64,000 nt of DNA from Leuconostoc holzapfelii (lineage in GTDB: Bacteria > Bacillota > Bacilli > Lactobacillales > Lactobacillaceae): contig NZ_JAAXPO010000009.1 in NCBI RefSeq assembly GCF_012396485.1, forward strand, positions 1-64,000. Reading direction: 5' to 3'. Both the position numbers and the translations under genes were made by a program. Numbering within the stretch: position 1 is the stretch's first letter; each line of letters starts with the position of its first letter. Under the pieces are notes generated by a model that was not told where the DNA came from, ran no database searches, and saw nothing but the letters and a program-made list of their open reading frames with translations. Shown one piece after another: positions 7,345 to 16,828 of the stretch.

Positions 7345-7372
7345 TATATGAAAACAATATCGTTTTCATATA
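7345..7372. promoter_or_regulatory. 28-bp perfect palindrome, probable operator of the YtxG/YtxH pair
   Basis: TATATGAAAAC-N6-GTTTTCATATA with perfect 11-bp arms, just downstream of a minus-strand TATACT -10 candidate (7378-7383) and about 50-80 bp before the DUF948 gene. Inside it, the minus-strand TGAAAACGATATTG fits 12 of 14 positions of the CcpA cre consensus, but the full symmetry suggests a different dimeric regulator. Confidence 0.6.
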
Positions 7373-7385
7373 GTCTTAGTATAAC

Positions 7386-7413
7386 AAAAAAAGTTACTCA
7401 ACGAGTAACTTTT
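7386..7413 (-). terminator. rny terminator
   Basis: Minus strand AAGTTACTC-GTT-GAGTAACTT followed by seven T, directly after the rny stop. Confidence 0.85.
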
Positions 7414-7418
7414 GTTTA

Positions 7419-8990
<1,572 letters not shown>

Positions 8991-9027
8991 TCAGCTTGTG
9001 AAATTTTAACTATTTCACATATATTAA

Positions 9028-9056
9028 GTATAGCCGTAAACCAGCCTAACGTCAAA
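9028..9056 (-). promoter_or_regulatory. rny promoter
   Basis: TTGACG (9051-9056), 17-bp spacer, TATACT (9028-9033) on the minus strand, just downstream of the smpB stop. Confidence 0.85.
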
Positions 9057-9075
9057 CCCCAAGCACCCGCAACCC

Positions 9076-9540
9076 TTAATGTTTCAAACGGCGGCCAAGT
9101 TCACGTTCTTGGTCACGGCGTTTGATATCCTCACGTTTATCATACTTCTTTTTACCACGGCCAATTCCGATTAATACTTTGGCAAAACCATGCTTTAAAT
9201 AAACTTTCAGCGGGACAATCGTCACGCCCGGCATGGCGGCCGCACGGTTCAAAGTACTAATTTCACGCTTGTGCAATAATAATTGGCGTGTACGCACAGG
9301 GTCGACGTTAAACTGATTGCCTTGTGCGTAGGCAGCAATCGTCACATTGGTTAACAGGGCTTGGCCATCATGAATCGTGACAAACCCATCCCCGATGGTG
9401 ATCTGACCCGCACGAACGGATTTGATTTCCGTGCCAGTCAACGCCATACCAGCCTCAAATGTTTCCTCAATGGCATAGTTAAACCGTGCCTTCCGATTTT
9501 GGGCCAGATATTTTTCTGTATTTTGTGGCTTTTTGGCCAT
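9076..9540 (-). CDS. smpB: SsrA (tmRNA)-binding protein
   Basis: A 154-residue tmRNA partner in trans-translation that rescues stalled ribosomes. The [20 protein letters not shown] motif, [11 protein letters not shown], and the basic C-terminal tail [18 protein letters not shown] are canonical. Start at 9540 (MAKKPQN) is set by GGAGGG 7 nt upstream; an in-frame ATG further up has no such signal. It follows rnr by 46 nt in the conserved secG-rnr-smpB order, coupling RNase R and tmRNA quality control. Confidence 0.95.
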   Translation of the reverse strand: MAKKPQNTEKYLAQNRKARFNYAIEETFEAGMALTGTEIKSVRAGQITIGDGFVTIHDGQALLTNVTIAAYAQGNQFNVDPVRTRQLLLHKREISTLNRAAAMPGVTIVPLKVYLKHGFAKVLIGIGRGKKKYDKREDIKRRDQERELGRRLKH

Positions 9541-9586
9541 CTTGATTCCCTCCATCAAGTCATCTGCAAATTATCTTGGCAAACGC

Positions 9587-11911
9587 TTAGAAATTTCGCT
9601 TGGCATCACGCTTTTGACCTTGTTTTGCATCCAAGTTGCCGCGACGTTGGCGTGGGCCTTCAGACTTGCCACGTCGCTCGTTTTTACGTCGTTCTTCACG
9701 ATTGCGCCCTTTACCAAATTTACCATTTGTTTTTGAAGCCACACGGATATCTGTCGTTGGGGCACTTTCTGGATCAACGAGGATAAAGTCAACCGTGCGC
9801 TCTTCCTTATTCACACGCAAAACTTTCACACGCACTTTTTGGCCAATTTGGAAAATCCGATGCTTTGAACGTCCAATTAAGGCCGCATGTGATTCATCAT
9901 ATTCGTAGTGATCATCGGTCAAATTAGAAATATGCACCAGGCCTTCAACCGTGTTTTCAAGACTGATAAACAAGCCAAACTTCAAAGCTGAATTGACCAC
10001 ACCATCAAATTCCAAACCGACCTTATCGAGCATATACTCTGCTTTTTTCAACGCATCAACGTCACGTTCCGTATCGACCGCCCGACGTTCACGCGTACTC
10101 GTGTCTTCGCCAATTTGGCCAAGTTTATCAGCATACTTCGCTTGGGCCTCGACGCCATAACCATGGCTTTGATACCACTTAATTAAACGGTGTACCGTCA
10201 AATCAGGATAACGACGAATTGGCGACGTAAAGTGCGTATAGTATGATGCCCCGAGGCCAAAATGACCGACTGGGTCCGGTGAATACTTGGCTTGTTTCAT
10301 CGCCCGCAGCATCATGGTAGAAATCATTTGTTCAGCTGGGTCGCCTGCAACATCAGCCATTAATTGTTGCAACATCCCTGGTGTCACCTTGCTTGGATCA
10401 CCATAAACAGGATGCCCCAATGCTTTAGCAAATTCAAAGAATGACTTGGCCCGCTCCTCATCTGGTGTTTCGTGAATACGATAGAGGAATGGCACTTCTA
10501 ACTTATCAAAATGTTCTGCCACTGTTTCATTGGCTGCCAGCATGAAGGATTCAATCATGCGCTCTGCTGTGCCACGTTCACGTAGCTTAATATCAATTGC
10601 TTTTCCTTCGCCATCGACAATAATTTGTGCCTCGGGTGCATCAAATTCGATTGCTCCCCGTTGCTTGCGCATGTTATACAAAATTTCATGTAGTTCACCC
10701 ATCACTTTAAACATTGGGGTCAACTGGGCATACTCTTCTTGGACAAAGACATCACCTTCAAGAATCTTGTTCACCGCATCATAGGTCATACGGGCGTGGG
10801 ACTTAATTACTGATGTATGCAAACGATGGTTCACCACACGACCTTCGGGATTGATCTCCATTTCAGCCGACATCGCTAAACGGACGACGTTTGGATTTAA
10901 TGAGGCAATACCATTTGAAATATTACGCGGTAACATTGGAATCACGCGATCCGTCAAATACACAGAAGTCCCACGTGTGTAGGCTTCAGCATCGATTGTT
11001 GAGCCTTCTGTCACATAATGTGAGACATCAGCAATATGCACGCCCAAATGATAATTCCCATTATCTAATTTCCAAGCAACAACCGCATCATCAATATCCT
11101 TGGTATCTGCGCCATCAATAGTCACTAAGGTTTGTTCTGTGAGATCTTCACGGCCGGCCCAATCAGATTCTGGGACATCCACTGGAATCTTTGCCGCATC
11201 ATCAAGGACTGCTTGCGGGAATTCGCTTGGGACTTTCTTGGCGTAGACAATTTGTAAAATATCCATGCCCGGTTCATCTTTATAGCCGAGCGTTTCTGTG
11301 ACTGCAGCCACAAGTTCACGTGGATGTATTTTATCTGGGAAACGTGAGACCTCTGCCACGACAATTTGCCCGTCATTTGGTGTGAGACCATCCCCACTCA
11401 CCAATACTTTAAAGCCCATGGCTTTTTTATCGCTGAGTTTGATTTCACCAATCATCCCTTTGGCTTCCGAACCAAGTGAAAACGTGCCGACCACGCGTTC
11501 AAATGCGTGCGTTAATATTTCTTCGACTTTACCTTCTGGGCCACGATCTGGGGCCGGGGCGGGCTTCACTGTTGAAACTCGCACCGTATCCCCTTGCATA
11601 GCTTGCAAAGTGTTTTCAGGATTAATAAAAAAGTCCGGTAATTCACTATCATACTTCACGAAACCAAAGCCTTTATCATTGGCACGATATTCGCCGATGA
11701 CATAGCCAGCATTGACGTTATATGAGAATTGGCCGTCTGTTTCGATGGCTTCACCGTCACGCACAAGCGCATGCATCGCGTTAACGACCTCTTGATATGC
11801 AGCGGCTGAATTCATCCGCAGCCCATCGGCCATATTTTGTGCAGTAAAGGCTTGCTCGCGGTTAGCCTTTAAAAAGCCACCAATTTGAGATTTTAATTGT
11901 TCTAATGCCAT
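9587..11911 (-). CDS. rnr: Ribonuclease R
   Basis: A 774-residue processive 3'-5' exoribonuclease that degrades structured RNA and tmRNA-tagged messages. Order: N-terminal helical and cold-shock OB domains, the RNB catalytic domain with TIDGADTKDIDDAVVAWKL (metal-binding Asp residues, about 268-286) and HFTSPIRRYPDLTVHRLI, a C-terminal S1 domain (GVVNSALKFGLFISLENTVE), and a very basic Arg/Lys/Gly tail of about 50 residues. AAGGA lies 6 nt before the ATG. It sits between secG and smpB. Length is normal. Confidence 0.96.
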   Translation of the reverse strand: MALEQLKSQIGGFLKANREQAFTAQNMADGLRMNSAAAYQEVVNAMHALVRDGEAIETDGQFSYNVNAGYVIGEYRANDKGFGFVKYDSELPDFFINPENTLQAMQGDTVRVSTVKPAPAPDRGPEGKVEEILTHAFERVVGTFSLGSEAKGMIGEIKLSDKKAMGFKVLVSGDGLTPNDGQIVVAEVSRFPDKIHPRELVAAVTETLGYKDEPGMDILQIVYAKKVPSEFPQAVLDDAAKIPVDVPESDWAGREDLTEQTLVTIDGADTKDIDDAVVAWKLDNGNYHLGVHIADVSHYVTEGSTIDAEAYTRGTSVYLTDRVIPMLPRNISNGIASLNPNVVRLAMSAEMEINPEGRVVNHRLHTSVIKSHARMTYDAVNKILEGDVFVQEEYAQLTPMFKVMGELHEILYNMRKQRGAIEFDAPEAQIIVDGEGKAIDIKLRERGTAERMIESFMLAANETVAEHFDKLEVPFLYRIHETPDEERAKSFFEFAKALGHPVYGDPSKVTPGMLQQLMADVAGDPAEQMISTMMLRAMKQAKYSPDPVGHFGLGASYYTHFTSPIRRYPDLTVHRLIKWYQSHGYGVEAQAKYADKLGQIGEDTSTRERRAVDTERDVDALKKAEYMLDKVGLEFDGVVNSALKFGLFISLENTVEGLVHISNLTDDHYEYDESHAALIGRSKHRIFQIGQKVRVKVLRVNKEERTVDFILVDPESAPTTDIRVASKTNGKFGKGRNREERRKNERRGKSEGPRQRRGNLDAKQGQKRDAKRNF

Positions 11912-11934
11912 ATTTTTTCCTTCTATATTTTTCC

Positions 11935-11975
11935 AAAATAAAAAGTCAGTCTACAAAAAGAGCAAACTGACCTTT
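11935..11975 (-). terminator. secG terminator
   Basis: Minus strand GTCAGT, 15-nt loop, ACTGAC, then TTTTTATTTT. It separates secG from rnr, so rnr expression probably depends on readthrough or a promoter I could not place. Confidence 0.75.
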
Positions 11976-11982
11976 ATTAATT

Positions 11983-12225
11983 TTAATGTGCTGATAAGTA
12001 CATGAGGGCAAAGCCAATGATGAACCAGAGCCCGCCTAAAATGGCAGTAGCACGGCGCATGACAGCTTCAAACCCGCGTGACTTACGTTCGGCGAATAAA
12101 TCGCCAGCACCACCCGACAAAGCGGACAATGCATCTTGTTGTTTACTTGGTTGCATCATGACTGTCACAATGAGCAAGAAACCCACGACAATCAAAGCAA
12201 CGGTGAGTATTTGTGCCACAGTCAT
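11983..12225 (-). CDS. secG: Preprotein translocase subunit SecG
   Basis: An 80-residue membrane component of the SecYEG channel. Two transmembrane helices (about 5-22 and 59-77) flank a cytoplasmic loop with KQQDALSALSGGAGDLF, the typical SecG loop. AGGGG precedes the ATG by 2-3 nt. A TATAAT lies about 30 nt upstream after the methyltransferase gene. First gene of the secG-rnr-smpB cluster. Confidence 0.92.
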   Translation of the reverse strand: MTVAQILTVALIVVGFLLIVTVMMQPSKQQDALSALSGGAGDLFAERKSRGFEAVMRRATAILGGLWFIIGFALMYLSAH

Positions 12226-12321
12226 AACCCCTACTTTAAATCATTAATTCTTATTATAACAAAGAATCCTACGCTTTGCACAGAAACATTCAGACGTTTA
12301 CTGCACGTCACTTCGACGAAC

Positions 12322-13095
12322 TTAGTTGCCGGCTGCCAAGCTAAACATCAAAATGCCACCAGCGATGGCCACATTCAAGCTTTCTGCTTGCCCTTGAATT
12401 GGGATATACAAATTAGCCGTGGTCTTAGCTGCCAATTCATCGGCCATGCCTTGGCCTTCATTTCCAACAATCAAGGCAAATTGCGTACTTGGTTGCACTT
12501 GACGATAAGACTGTGCTGATTCATCCAATTGTGACCCGTAAACTGGCAAATCATTGGCTGTCAAAGCATCGGCCCATTCATTCAAATCACCGTTTAGAAC
12601 TTCCAAATGGAATTGTGAGCCTTGCATTGCCCGAACAACCTTTGGTGAATAGGCATCAGCTGTGCCTTCACCAAACACGACCCCTTTAAAGCCAGCAGCA
12701 TCTGCAGTACGCACCAAAGTCCCCACATTACCTGGATCTTGGATTTTATCTAACAACAACCAAGCCCCATCGTGAACGTAACTTGGGTCAAACGTCTTGT
12801 CTGGTAATGATATTTCGGCAAAGATTCCTTGTGGTGTGTTTGTACCGGCAATATGCTTGGCTACTTCTTCGCTAATTTCAAAAGCCGGAACACCATGTGG
12901 GACATCTGGTAAATGTTGCGCCATTTGCGCTTCAGTGGCCATCACGGCGTGGAACTTTGCTTGTGCTTTAATGGCTTCTTCAACTAAATGCCAGCCATCA
13001 AGTAAGTATGTTTTATTCTCTGTCCGGCCTTTTTTAGTGGCAAGCTTGGCCCAAGCTTTAACACGGCTATTTTGATTTGATAAGATACGATCCAT
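12322..13095 (-). CDS. TrmH/SpoU-family RNA 2'-O-methyltransferase
   Basis: A 257-residue SAM-dependent RNA ribose methyltransferase of the SPOUT (knotted) class, like YsgA. The N-terminal substrate-binding domain covers about residues 1-100 (KGRTENKTYLLDGWHLVEEA); the catalytic domain has LDKIQDPGNVGTLVRTADAA (motif 1), LIVGNEGQGM (motif 2) and SLNVAIAGGILMF (motif 3). AAGGAG lies 6 nt before the ATG. The target nucleotide cannot be told from sequence. It is near yidC and acyP, the usual arrangement in Lactobacillales. Confidence 0.9.
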   Translation of the reverse strand: MDRILSNQNSRVKAWAKLATKKGRTENKTYLLDGWHLVEEAIKAQAKFHAVMATEAQMAQHLPDVPHGVPAFEISEEVAKHIAGTNTPQGIFAEISLPDKTFDPSYVHDGAWLLLDKIQDPGNVGTLVRTADAAGFKGVVFGEGTADAYSPKVVRAMQGSQFHLEVLNGDLNEWADALTANDLPVYGSQLDESAQSYRQVQPSTQFALIVGNEGQGMADELAAKTTANLYIPIQGQAESLNVAIAGGILMFSLAAGN

Positions 13096-13126
13096 TATGA
13101 TCTCCTTCTGTTCTCTTTAGAACTGA

Positions 13127-13156
13127 CAAAAGTACGCCAAGTGACTTGACGTACTT
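13127..13156 (-). terminator. yidC terminator
   Basis: Minus strand AAGTACGTCAAG-TCA-CTTGGCGTACTT with one wobble, followed by TTTTG. Short T tract but a strong stem. Confidence 0.65.
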
Positions 13157-13161
13157 AAACA

Positions 13162-14082
13162 TTAACGCTGTTGTTTTCCAGCATTGCGATTTCGTTGTGA
13201 TTTTGGCGGCAATACCGTTGTTTGGCTGCCGGTCGTGACTTCACGAGGTGTTGCTGCTTGTGGTGCTTGCGTGCGATCAGCTAACAAATCTTCAGCTGTC
13301 TTCTTGATCTTAAATTCACGTGCTGCGCGTTGTTCCAACCCTGGTCGTTGAAAATGCAAAATTAATGACTGCAACAAAGCAAACAACCCACCAACAACAA
13401 AGTACAGCCCAATGGCGCCACTAGCAATCATAGCAAAGACAAAAATCATGATTGGACTAATAAACATCATGGTTGCTGATGCCTTCTTTTGTTCTTCAGG
13501 CATATGTTGCATCGCCAACCACGCCTGAATTAAGTATACAATACCAGCCGCAATGGCAAAGACAAGCTGTGGCTTTCCTAACCCAAAACCTAAAAAGGTG
13601 GCGCCCTTCAAGGCTGGTGCGTGCAAAATCGCTGAGTACAAGCCTGAAAAGACTGGGAGTTGCATGGCCATCGTTAGAAATGAAATGCCACCAATCACGC
13701 TCACATCATTTTCACGGTATAAGGACATCATGGCCATGCTAGCTTGTTGTTGTTCTTCTGTTGTCCCAGCTTTACGAGACAATGCCTGTAACTTGTCAAT
13801 TTCAGGCTTTAATGTCTGCATTTTAATTTGGTTCAGGGTTGTATTCACTTGTTGGTTCAAGAAGAATGGCAACAAAATTAAACGCAAGACAGCTGTAATA
13901 ATGATGATTGCCCAACCAATGCCATTAACACCGCCAATAAAGTGCGCAATATTGGTCATGATGTCGGCTAATGGGTGACCAATCCAGCGATACATTTTAC
14001 TATGTTCATCATACCCACCGGTAATCAAGATGATATCTAAAATCACAAAAGCTACTGTTAGTACGCGCTTGACTTGTTTCAT
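13162..14082 (-). CDS. yidC: Membrane protein insertase YidC/Oxa1 family
   Basis: A 306-residue insertase that places membrane proteins in the lipid bilayer with or without Sec. Five hydrophobic segments follow the YidC/Oxa1 pattern; the hydrophilic-groove Arg is in AVLRLILLPFFLNQQ (about residues 63-77), and MQLPVFSGLYSAI is conserved. The basic C-terminal tail may contact ribosomes. Gram-positive YidC is usually a lipoprotein with a lipobox Cys near residue 20; here the matching spot reads LITGG (Gly23), so no lipid modification is predicted. AGGAG is 13 nt before the ATG. Confidence 0.93.
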   Translation of the reverse strand: MKQVKRVLTVAFVILDIILITGGYDEHSKMYRWIGHPLADIMTNIAHFIGGVNGIGWAIIIITAVLRLILLPFFLNQQVNTTLNQIKMQTLKPEIDKLQALSRKAGTTEEQQQASMAMMSLYRENDVSVIGGISFLTMAMQLPVFSGLYSAILHAPALKGATFLGFGLGKPQLVFAIAAGIVYLIQAWLAMQHMPEEQKKASATMMFISPIMIFVFAMIASGAIGLYFVVGGLFALLQSLILHFQRPGLEQRAAREFKIKKTAEDLLADRTQAPQAATPREVTTGSQTTVLPPKSQRNRNAGKQQR

Positions 14083-14117
14083 GAGGTTATTTTTTCTCCT
14101 GGTTATTACAGATAACC

Positions 14118-14147
14118 ATTATACCAAGAATTTTTACTGAATGGTAA
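14118..14147 (-). promoter_or_regulatory. yidC promoter (extended -10)
   Basis: Minus-strand TGGTATAAT gives a perfect -10 (14118-14123) with the TGn extension; TTACCA 18 bp upstream is a weak -35. It overlaps the end of acyP. Confidence 0.65.
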
Positions 14148-14403
14148 AGTTATTCCCTTTAAACGGCGCGATGGGCTTTTTTTCAATGCGATCCACTCGG
14201 CTATAGGGTCCTGGACCCTCAGCCACGATCGCTAAAAATTCAGTAACATCTCGCGATTCCCCTTGAACTACCATGGTCACAGACCCGTCTAACTGGTTGC
14301 GGACCCAACCAACAAGGTGATACTGTTCGGCCATAGTTTGTGTAAACCAACGAAACCCAACACCTTGAACACGACCGTACACGTTAATTTGATAACTGAC
14401 CAT
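14134..14403 (-). CDS. acyP: Acylphosphatase
   Basis: An 89-residue enzyme hydrolysing carboxyl-phosphate bonds such as acetyl phosphate. GRVQGVGFRWF carries the catalytic Arg, and GWVRNQLDGSV carries the catalytic Asn. The start at 14403 (MVSYQINVYG) is chosen since GAGAGG ends 9 nt before it; an ATG at 14412 directly abuts that site. The start overlaps the 3' end of the histidine kinase gene by 20 nt, suggesting translational coupling. Confidence 0.92.
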   Translation of the reverse strand: MVSYQINVYGRVQGVGFRWFTQTMAEQYHLVGWVRNQLDGSVTMVVQGESRDVTEFLAIVAEGPGPYSRVDRIEKKPIAPFKGNNFTIQ

Positions 14404-15490
14404 GAGCAGCATCCTCTCGATACAGTGGCAAGCGAATCGTAAAGATAGAGCCTGAACCTAACGCACTTTCAATGGTGATTTCACCACCATAGGCAGTAAC
14501 GAGGCGTTGCGCGATGCTCAAACCTAACCCATTGCCCCCTTTTGCTCGGGAACGGGCTTTATCCACCCGATAGAAACGATCAAAGACGCGCACTGCATCT
14601 TCACTCGACAAGCCTTCACCAAAGTCCTGAACCCCAATTTCAACACGATTAGCCGTCTGTGATAAAGCAAAATGAATTTCTTTGCGATCTGACGAGTACT
14701 TCACGGCATTATCCGCTAAGATAATCAAAATTTGTTCCATATGATCTTGGCGTACTTTCACGTTGGCGACTTGCGTGAGATCATCGTCAAATGTGAAGAT
14801 AAACTCTGGATGAATGAGCTTAAAGTTTTCAAAGACCCGATGAGTTAAGCCACCGATTTCAGTAATTTCTTGGACATTTTCAATTGGAATTTGCTCAGCA
14901 CGGGTTAAATTCAACATTTCATTAATGAGCGTTTCCATCCGTTGCATTTCAGCTAAGGAAGATTTAATCGAATCGTCTAATACTTCTGGCTCATCTTTTC
15001 CCCAGCGATTCAACAAGTCCATGTGCCCTTTCACGATTGTGACCGGCGTGCGCAATTCGTGTGACACATCCGAAACAAATTGTTGCTGAGCAGCAATTAA
15101 GTTTTGCAACCGATCAATCATCCGATTTAATACACTAATTAAATCAGAAAACTCGTCATTTGGGCCTGTTTTTTGCGCTCGAACATCCGTCATTGGATCA
15201 TCACGTAGGGCTTCAATTGTTGTCTCAATGGACTTCACCGGCCGTAAAATAAAGCGTGCCAGCAAAAAAGCAAACACGAACGTGGCTAAGCCACCGAGAA
15301 AAACTGTGCCCCATAGCCAGTGGTACAAGCGTGCCGGAAGCATACCGTAGTATTGCTTAATATGCGCCGTCACAACGAGCGCAAAGAGAATGAAGACAAT
15401 AAAAAAACCAGACGCCATCCCCAGTGACAGTTGCCAACTTAATGAGAAACGGCGTGTGGCTTTTTGAGTTGTTTTTGTGTTGTCAACCAT
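14384..15490 (-). CDS. Sensor histidine kinase (ArlS/CovS-like)
   Basis: A 368-residue membrane kinase. Two transmembrane helices (about 25-45 and 64-82) leave an extracytoplasmic loop of only about 18 residues; then HAMP (about 80-135), dimerisation/phosphoacceptor domain with VSDVSHELRTPVTIVKGH (His about 145) and ATP-binding domain with ADNAVKYS (N box), DFGEGL (G1) and GGNGLGLSIAQ (G2). All catalytic boxes are intact. It follows the response regulator by 8 nt and lacks a good Shine-Dalgarno, so is likely coupled. The short loop argues for sensing inside the membrane or cytoplasm, unlike long-loop ArlS. Confidence 0.92.
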   Translation of the reverse strand: MVDNTKTTQKATRRFSLSWQLSLGMASGFFIVFILFALVVTAHIKQYYGMLPARLYHWLWGTVFLGGLATFVFAFLLARFILRPVKSIETTIEALRDDPMTDVRAQKTGPNDEFSDLISVLNRMIDRLQNLIAAQQQFVSDVSHELRTPVTIVKGHMDLLNRWGKDEPEVLDDSIKSSLAEMQRMETLINEMLNLTRAEQIPIENVQEITEIGGLTHRVFENFKLIHPEFIFTFDDDLTQVANVKVRQDHMEQILIILADNAVKYSSDRKEIHFALSQTANRVEIGVQDFGEGLSSEDAVRVFDRFYRVDKARSRAKGGNGLGLSIAQRLVTAYGGEITIESALGSGSIFTIRLPLYREDAAHGQLSN

Positions 15491-15498
15491 ATGAATTA

Positions 15499-16188
15499 TC
15501 AGCTGCGCATCACATAACCAGTTCCGCGAACAGTCTGGATGTACGATGCTTTACTTTCTGGATCGTCAATTTTGTTACGTAAGTAGCGAATATAAACATC
15601 GACTACGTTGGTTTCGACTTCAGAATCAAAGCCCCAAACCTCTTTCAACAATTGCTCACGTGATTGCACCACGTTAATGTTTTCCACAAGGGTCAACAAA
15701 AGGTCATATTCACGCTTGGTCAAGTTAATAATTTGATCATCGCGGCGCGCAATGCGGTTTTCTTTTTCAATCCGCAAGTCTTTGAAGTTGATAATTGAAC
15801 GATGCTTATCGCTTGATTCTGTTTCAATCGCAATACGGCGGAGAAGTGACCGGATACGTGCCAGCAATTCTTCAATGGCAAATGGCTTAACCAAGTAGTC
15901 ATCAGCCCCGTAGTCCAAACCTGAAACACGGTCAATGACAGAATCACGGGCTGTCATCATAATGATTGGTGTTTTCTTCGTTTCACGCAAACGACGCGCA
16001 ACTTCCAAACCGTTTAGTTCAGGTAACATCAAATCAAGCAAGATGACATCATAATTATTTTCCAGTGCGGCATCCAACCCAGAGCGGCCGTCTAACACAG
16101 TTTCAACTTCATAGCCTTCATGCTTGAGTTCAAGACCAACAAACTTTGCCAAATTTTCTTCATCTTCAACAATCAATACTTTACTCAT
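15499..16188 (-). CDS. OmpR-family response regulator (ArlR/CovR-like)
   Basis: A 229-residue transcription regulator. Receiver domain 1-118 with phosphoacceptor Asp in VILLDLMLPELNG (about residue 52) and the conserved Thr and Lys (MMTARD, LVKPF); winged-helix DNA-binding domain 130-228 with LTKREYDLLLTL, REQLLKEVWG and DVYIRYLRNKID. The sequence is closest in character to ArlR/CovR/LisR regulators of envelope and virulence-type traits. GAGGAC lies 6 nt before the ATG; the promoter is at 16246-16274. Target genes cannot be inferred here. Confidence 0.94.
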   Translation of the reverse strand: MSKVLIVEDEENLAKFVGLELKHEGYEVETVLDGRSGLDAALENNYDVILLDLMLPELNGLEVARRLRETKKTPIIMMTARDSVIDRVSGLDYGADDYLVKPFAIEELLARIRSLLRRIAIETESSDKHRSIINFKDLRIEKENRIARRDDQIINLTKREYDLLLTLVENINVVQSREQLLKEVWGFDSEVETNVVDVYIRYLRNKIDDPESKASYIQTVRGTGYVMRS

Positions 16189-16245
16189 TATTTGTCCTCA
16201 ATAGTTTAGTCGGCCAAGCCGAATCCAATTCTTTTACTTCTCTAT

Positions 16246-16274
16246 ATTTTAGAGTAGTTTCTAAACTTTTGCAA
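16246..16274 (-). promoter_or_regulatory. Promoter of the two-component system
   Basis: TTGCAA (16269-16274), 17-bp spacer, TAAAAT (16246-16251) on the minus strand. The leader holds a small hairpin TCGGC-TTG-GCCGA before the Shine-Dalgarno. Confidence 0.75.
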
Positions 16275-16282
16275 GTTTTTTC

Positions 16283-16828
16283 TCATTCTTTGAAAAAATC
16301 GTCTAATTTTGCAAGCCGAGGGTCCAATTGCTGGTCTGCAGCTGCCTTTTTCTCATTTTCAAAGGCTTCTTCGCTGATAACATGCCAATCTTTACCAGCC
16401 GGTAACGTCTCATTTTCGACTTCTTCAGGTGTCAAAATTTGCAAAGGTAACGCAGCCACGATGTTGTCAAGTATGGCTTCATCGACGTTAAGTGTATCAT
16501 TTTCTAATACAAAGACTGCATCAGTTTCTTCAAAGTCATCTAATCGGGTTGCTTCTTCAATATACCGCTCATCAATGGTCATATCGACAGCCAATTCAAC
16601 GGGTGCCAGAGAACGTGATGACGGGACGGTGACTTGGCCGACGATATGCGCATGCAACAACAAATCATCATGATCAACATAATGAATTTGACCAGTGACT
16701 TGGAGAGGCGAGAGTGCCAAGATGGTATTTTCAAAACGGGCTTGTGCCATGCCAGCAAGATCGAGTGTCTCATCGATTGTAAGCGCTTGTTGACGATACT
16801 TTTGTAATTGATTCTTATTAAATTTCAT
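16283..16828 (-). CDS. yceD: YceD-family protein (DUF177)
   Basis: A 181-residue protein of the YceD/DUF177 family, linked in bacteria to 23S rRNA/ribosome assembly. Family hallmarks are the acidic C-terminal half and the ALPLQILTPEEVENE stretch. The usual two CxxC-like cysteines are absent. The start at 16828 (MKFNKNQ) overlaps the tmcAL stop by 11 nt, with GGGGGA 8 nt upstream. In most Firmicutes rpmF (L32) follows yceD; here the next gene is the response regulator and no L32-sized frame exists in the 94-nt gap. Confidence 0.8.
   Translation of the reverse strand: MKFNKNQLQKYRQQALTIDETLDLAGMAQARFENTILALSPLQVTGQIHYVDHDDLLLHAHIVGQVTVPSSRSLAPVELAVDMTIDERYIEEATRLDDFEETDAVFVLENDTLNVDEAILDNIVAALPLQILTPEEVENETLPAGKDWHVISEEAFENEKKAAADQQLDPRLAKLDDFFKE

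Noticed and set aside
14085-14117. Alternative pairing of GGTTAT with two ATAACC copies around the yidC Shine-Dalgarno, as a riboswitch-like element
   Set aside because: The promoter -10 (14118-14123) places the GGTTAT copy between -10 and the transcription start, so it is not in the RNA.
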